DNA of 24,636 nucleotides from Rickettsiales bacterium (GTDB lineage: Bacteria; Pseudomonadota; Alphaproteobacteria; Rickettsiales; Anaplasmataceae): positions 1-24,636 of the forward strand of contig JAISAR010000014.1 in NCBI GenBank assembly GCA_031266615.1. Reading direction: 5' to 3'. Positions within the stretch are counted from its first letter, which is position 1; every line of letters starts with the position of its first letter. A program made the translations under genes and the position numbers. Below are positions 21,458 to 24,636 of this stretch, piece after piece. The notes under the pieces are model-generated. The model had not been told where the DNA came from. It made no database searches and saw nothing but the letters and a program-made list of their open reading frames with translations.

Positions 21458-21994
21458 CTATTTAAGCCTAAAAAACGTATATGATAGCGTTATTTCACTT
21501 AAATCTTTCGTGCTATTGTCGCGCATTATCTCAGGGTCTATGTAAAAGGATACGGGCATCGCTGCTTTTTGTTTTGGTAGTAACATTTGCTCTTCAAAAC
21601 AAAAACATGCAACTTTATTGAAATATTTGCCTGCTTTGAAAGGCGTGACATTATACACTGCCATTCCAAACGAAGACCGATCAGATAGATTTTTTGCGTA
21701 ATAAAAAACTAAACTTTGTTCTCCTATGTTTGTATCAATGTAATTAGTTTCTGAGTTAAACTCCCAAGGCAAATCCGGCATTATATCGGCGTTGAAATGG
21801 ACTCTAATTTTTTGGTTAGTTATGTTTGTTGCTGCGTTAGTTACTTTTCTCGTTGTGCCACCATATCCGGTAGCTTTACAGAAAATGCTATATAGTGGCA
21901 CCGATGCATATGCAAGACACAGCATCAATATCACTAAAGATATTAAAAAGAAAACTATAGAATTTTTACTATTCCCCCTTAAAAAGGAGAACAT
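21458..21994 (-). CDS. ctaG: Cytochrome c oxidase assembly protein Cox11/CtaG
   Basis: The 178-residue protein has one N-terminal membrane helix (about 12-37, ending PLYSIFC with C39) and a periplasmic beta-domain. The copper-binding motif C130-F-C132-FEEQ is intact, with the family segments GYGGTT (43-48) and PFKAGKYFNK before it. Cox11 carries copper(I) to the CuB site of cytochrome oxidase subunit I at the inner membrane. The oxidase genes themselves are not in the window. The ATG directly follows the stop codon of the upstream BI-1-like gene (TAG-ATG), so translational coupling is likely. Confidence 0.96.
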   Translation of the reverse strand: MFSFLRGNSKNSIVFFLISLVILMLCLAYASVPLYSIFCKATGYGGTTRKVTNAATNITNQKIRVHFNADIMPDLPWEFNSETNYIDTNIGEQSLVFYYAKNLSDRSSFGMAVYNVTPFKAGKYFNKVACFCFEEQMLLPKQKAAMPVSFYIDPEIMRDNSTKDLSEITLSYTFFRLK

Positions 21995-22717
21995 CTAATC
22001 CCTACTATTAAACAAGTTAAGTAACCTAAGTAGATTGAGGAATATATTGATAAAGTCAAAATAAAGAGTAGTTGCACCAAGTATTGCCCACTTAGTGGCT
22101 ACAGCTTCTGAACCATCGTTATACCTATAATAAATATCCTTGATTCTCTGAGCATCGCATGCAGTCAGTAAAGTAAATACTATTACTGATATGAATGATA
22201 TTGCAAAGTGGAGAGGACTGCTTCCAAGAAATAAGTTTACTATCGATGCAATAATTAGCCCCCAAATTCCCATAATTAAGAAAGAGCCCATATTTGTTAG
22301 ATCTCTTTTTGTAGTATTACCATATAAAGCCATAGAGCCAAACATAATGGATGTGATAAAAAATGCTCTTGCTATGTTTTCCGCAGTATAAATTATGAAG
22401 ATATGAGATAAGGAAAGTCCCATTAAAACTGAAAACAGGAAAAACACAGTAACTGTGGACTGGGCACTTAGGTATTGAAGCCTATAGGACATATAGAACA
22501 CCAATGCAATTGGAGAGAATGTTACTACAAACGGCAGAACGGGATTAGAATAGATTACCTGAAAAAGACCGGAAAATACCGTTAGGAACGCAACAAGCCC
22601 GGTAACACCTAAAGCCAAAGCCATATAGTTGTATACTTTGATTAGGTAACTCCTAAGCCCGGCACTATAATAAACGCCCTGAGAGCGAATATCTTGTTCA
22701 TTTCTCATATAAGACAT
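21995..22717 (-). CDS. Bax inhibitor-1/YccA family membrane protein
   Basis: The 240-residue protein has a 25-residue polar N-terminus and about seven hydrophobic helices from residue 27 on. It ends with the family pattern WAILGATTLYFDFINIFLNLLRLLNLF. The middle contains SHIFIIYTAENIARAFFITS and MFGSMALYG, both typical of BI-1/YbhL/YccA proteins. Bacterial members bind the FtsH protease or act as pH-sensitive calcium leak channels; any effect on host apoptosis would be speculation. It is the first gene of a run with cox11 and the comF-like gene, and has the best promoter and SD in the window. Confidence 0.93.
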   Translation of the reverse strand: MSYMRNEQDIRSQGVYYSAGLRSYLIKVYNYMALALGVTGLVAFLTVFSGLFQVIYSNPVLPFVVTFSPIALVFYMSYRLQYLSAQSTVTVFFLFSVLMGLSLSHIFIIYTAENIARAFFITSIMFGSMALYGNTTKRDLTNMGSFLIMGIWGLIIASIVNLFLGSSPLHFAISFISVIVFTLLTACDAQRIKDIYYRYNDGSEAVATKWAILGATTLYFDFINIFLNLLRLLNLFNSRD

Positions 22718-22725
22718 AAATATAA

Positions 22726-22775
22726 CTCCTTTTATCCCTTAGTAATATTATAGTACAAAACTACATCTTTATCAA
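22726..22775 (-). promoter_or_regulatory. Strong promoter and SD of the BI-1/cox11/comF run
   Basis: On the minus strand TTGATA (22770-22775), exactly 17 bases, then a perfect TATAAT (22747-22752). AAAGGAG (22726-22732) lies eight bases before the ATG at 22717. This is the closest match to the sigma70 consensus in the window. Confidence 0.7.
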
Positions 22776-22797
22776 GCATAAAATTACTTTATTGCAA

Positions 22798-23562
22798 TTA
22801 ATGTGCGATTATTTTTGTTCTAATGTAGATGGAATATAGTCCTATTGCCGCTGCATTTGAAACATTTAAGCTGTCAATTACGTTTGACATTGGAATTTTT
22901 ACAAGATAGTCACAATTTTCTTTAACTAACCGCCGCATTCCTTTCTCTTCAGAACCAAAGATGATCACTATTTTTTTTCCAAAGCTCTTTATTTCGTCTA
23001 CATTCTCTTTAGCATCGCCATCAAACCCGTAACACCAGTAACCGGCCTTTTTTAAATACTCCATAGTTTTTACTATGTTTGTGACGTGTATTAGCGGGAC
23101 AATATCTAATGCTCCACTTGCCGCTTTTGCGATAGATGCGTTTTCGCTTGGTGAATGGTTGTATGGTAAAACCACTGCATCAACATTAAAACAAGCTGAT
23201 GTTCTAAGAATTGATCCTATATTACGTGTGTCAGTGACTTGATCTAAAATTACTATAGTAGAGCTATCGCTTGAGTTTGCTATTTCTTCAATGCTTAAGC
23301 TCTGAAGAATAGGAGCAACTTTTAAAGCAACTCCTTGATGGTTAGCATCTTTGGACAAAATATTATTAAGTGTTTTGTTTTCTACTAACTGGAATTTAAC
23401 GCCCTTGCTGTCTATGTATTGCCTAATTTCTTTTTCATGCTCTTCGTAGAAGTTCTCTGTTGTCAGCAGTTCCATACACTGCCTGTTTTTGTTCTTCAAT
23501 GCTGACATGCAGGCATGCTTTCCATATAGCCAAAAATTCTCATTAGCTTTTAACGATTTCAT
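22798..23562 (-). CDS. rlmB: 23S rRNA (guanosine-2'-O-)-methyltransferase RlmB (TrmH/SpoU family)
   Basis: The 254-residue protein has an N-terminal substrate-binding domain (FWLYGKHACMSALKN near 10-24, up to about 85) and a SPOUT methyltransferase domain. All three family motifs are present: motif 1 DQVTDTRNIGSILRTS (107-122, with N114 and R120), motif 2 IIFGSEEKGMRRL (200-212) and motif 3 IPMSNVIDSLNVSNAAA (223-239). RlmB transfers a methyl group from S-adenosylmethionine to the 2'-O of a guanosine (G2251 in E. coli) in the 23S rRNA P loop. A related TrmH role on tRNA cannot be excluded from sequence, but the extra N-terminal domain favours RlmB. It is divergent from the Smr gene. Confidence 0.92.
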   Translation of the reverse strand: MKSLKANENFWLYGKHACMSALKNKNRQCMELLTTENFYEEHEKEIRQYIDSKGVKFQLVENKTLNNILSKDANHQGVALKVAPILQSLSIEEIANSSDSSTIVILDQVTDTRNIGSILRTSACFNVDAVVLPYNHSPSENASIAKAASGALDIVPLIHVTNIVKTMEYLKKAGYWCYGFDGDAKENVDEIKSFGKKIVIIFGSEEKGMRRLVKENCDYLVKIPMSNVIDSLNVSNAAAIGLYSIYIRTKIIAH

Positions 23563-23592
23563 CGTATTATTGAAGATCGTAAAATAAACGAC

Positions 23593-23623
23593 ATTTTACT
23601 ATATTTAGATATTGTTGTAAAAT
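23593..23623. promoter_or_regulatory. Overlapping divergent promoters of rlmB and the Smr gene
   Basis: On the plus strand TTTACT (23595-23600), 17 bases, TAAAAT (23618-23623). On the minus strand TTTACA (23616-23621), 17 bases, TAAAAT (23593-23598). Each -35 lies over the other's -10, because ATTTTAC (23593-23599) and GTAAAAT (23617-23623) are exact inverted repeats. Confidence 0.4.
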
Positions 23624-23646
23624 TATACAATTCAATTAATGCGTTT

Positions 23647-24153
23647 ATGTCAGATGATGAGTTAGACTGGCGAAAAAATGTTAAGCCAATAAAATCTGAA
23701 AAAGTTACTTTAAAAGTTGATCATAAAGTAGATATAAAATCTGTGGTTGATAGAGGTACTTTTAACTTACGAGAAAATTTCCTTGATGCCAACGATGTTA
23801 GCTTATCATTTTGTCTTGACTACAACACAAAATCAAAAGTTGATAGGGGTAAATATTCTATAAGCGATAAACTCGATTTGCATGGCTATAATATAGAAGA
23901 TGCTTACTGTAAATTGATAGATTTTATCATTAAAAATTATCGTGCAGGGAATAGATGCTTATTAATAATTACGGGGCACGGTAGTGCAACAGGTAAAACG
24001 GATACTATAAAGAATAACTTAAATAAGTGGTTAAATGATACTAAAATTCAGCACATGATTCTGTATCACCAGCAAGCTACAAAAAAACATGGTGGTAAAG
24101 GGGCTTTTTATGTTTTGCTAAGAAGAAATAGAGGCTTTAATCCTGTTGCTTAG
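23647..24153 (+). CDS. Smr (small MutS-related) domain protein
   Basis: The 168-residue protein has a polar, poorly conserved N-terminus (1 to about 70) and a C-terminal Smr domain with its three marks: LDLHG (76-80), TGHG (109-112) and HGGKGAFYVLLRR (148-160). Smr domains bind or nick nucleic acids. Stand-alone bacterial members are linked to DNA structure cleavage or, in E. coli SmrB, to mRNA cutting at collided ribosomes. The extension before the domain resembles that of alphaproteobacterial short Smr proteins. The DLHG motif, often needed for nuclease activity, is intact. The specific substrate is not predictable. It is monocistronic and followed by the composite repeat. Confidence 0.9.
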   Translation: MSDDELDWRKNVKPIKSEKVTLKVDHKVDIKSVVDRGTFNLRENFLDANDVSLSFCLDYNTKSKVDRGKYSISDKLDLHGYNIEDAYCKLIDFIIKNYRAGNRCLLIITGHGSATGKTDTIKNNLNKWLNDTKIQHMILYHQQATKKHGGKGAFYVLLRRNRGFNPVA

Positions 24154-24636
24154 CCTTCCCGTATAAAAAAGCTTGGCGTTTCTGTAACGCTGCGTGCTCT
24201 TAAAATTGCTTGAGCTATAAATATTTAAGAAATTTACTAAATGGAGAAAAAGACAAAAGAAGCCCTGGTCGGTATTTATTTTTAGTATTGGCGTTTTTAT
24301 GTCTTAAACGCTGCAATTTAGCTGCTTTTAAACATAACTAGTCTAAGCTATAATATTTAAGAAATTTACCAGGCAGAAAAAAAAGACAATAAAAACCCGA
24401 GGTAGCTAGTTATTCCACTCTCTATTTTAAAACCTGACGTTGGGTGCTGTCTTAAACGACTTATAAGCGCGTTTCAGCTTGTATGGGTAAAAACCCGAAA
24501 TTTTAAAAAGACATACAGTGCACATAGTGCGAAAAATTAAACAATAGTACGCCAAATACAAGTTTTCTTGTCATTTTAACCTGCACAGATTGGGAAGTTA
24601 AACAAATAGCTTCAGTACTATGATAAAAGGAATGGC
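24154..24636. other. Gene-free stretch at the end of the window
   Basis: No coding frame is evident in these 483 bases up to the window edge. Most of it (about 24195-24600) is the second copy of the composite repeat. The last 40 bases hold nothing I can identify. Confidence 0.6.
24195..24600. repeat. Composite intergenic repeat, copy 2 (inverted)
   Basis: This is the inverted counterpart of 10085-10465. Strong blocks are the 37-base identity at 24447-24483, the stretch around 24245-24320 (matching 10365-10450), and the stretch 24505-24560 (matching about 10130-10180 with small gaps). It also has its own internal duplication: a segment beginning GCTATAA at 24214 recurs at 24347, a period of 133 bases. 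Confidence 0.75.

Overview
The window is AT-rich alphaproteobacterial DNA that I assign to Wolbachia (Rickettsiales, Anaplasmataceae). The reasons are a phage WO-like terminase end beside an ankyrin-repeat gene, a roughly 1,580-residue NAD-glutamate dehydrogenase, solitary nuoD, purB, rne and dnaK genes scattered without their usual operon partners, a eukaryote-like LRR protein, and short palindromic repeats of the kind found throughout Wolbachia genomes. I cannot assign a supergroup or strain from the sequence alone.

Layout. (1) 1-2100: a prophage edge, with the C-terminal end of a terminase large subunit running into a convergent ankyrin-repeat gene that carries one in-frame TGA. (2) 2184-8585, minus strand: gdh, then a tatB-like gene, then pleD, packed with a 5-nt gap and a 29-nt overlap and probably one operon. 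(3) 8777-9949: nuoD, divergent from gdh. (4) 9950-10689: a gene-free stretch with a composite repeat and a purB leader that can form alternative hairpins. (5) 10690-12057: purB, whose stop codon shares its last base with a CAT-anticodon tRNA. (6) 12058-13549: a small accessory island with an LRR/coiled-coil protein and an orphan HigA-like HTH protein. (7) 13573-17736: rpmG divergent from rne, then dnaK. (8) 17737-20748: a palindromic repeat, then bolA, metC and murE in one tight run. (9) 20752-22717, minus strand: a BI-1/YccA-like membrane protein, cox11 and a comF-like gene, joined end to start. (10) 22798-24153: rlmB and an Smr-domain gene, divergent from overlapping promoters. (11) 24154-24636: an inverted copy of the 10-kb composite repeat.

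Functionally most of the window is housekeeping: respiration (nuoD, cox11), amino-acid catabolism that feeds the TCA cycle (gdh), purine synthesis (purB), protein folding (dnaK), RNA processing (rne, rlmB), cyclic-di-GMP signalling (pleD) and lipid II synthesis (murE, with metC a possible source of D-alanine). The accessory parts are the prophage/ankyrin edge and the LRR/HTH island. I found no CRISPR array, toxin operon or multi-gene defence system. The points most worth checking are a palindromic element read in frame inside gdh, the metC-murE pairing, the interrupted and internally duplicated ankyrin gene, the purB/tRNA fusion, the purB leader and the pair of inverted composite repeats 14 kb apart.
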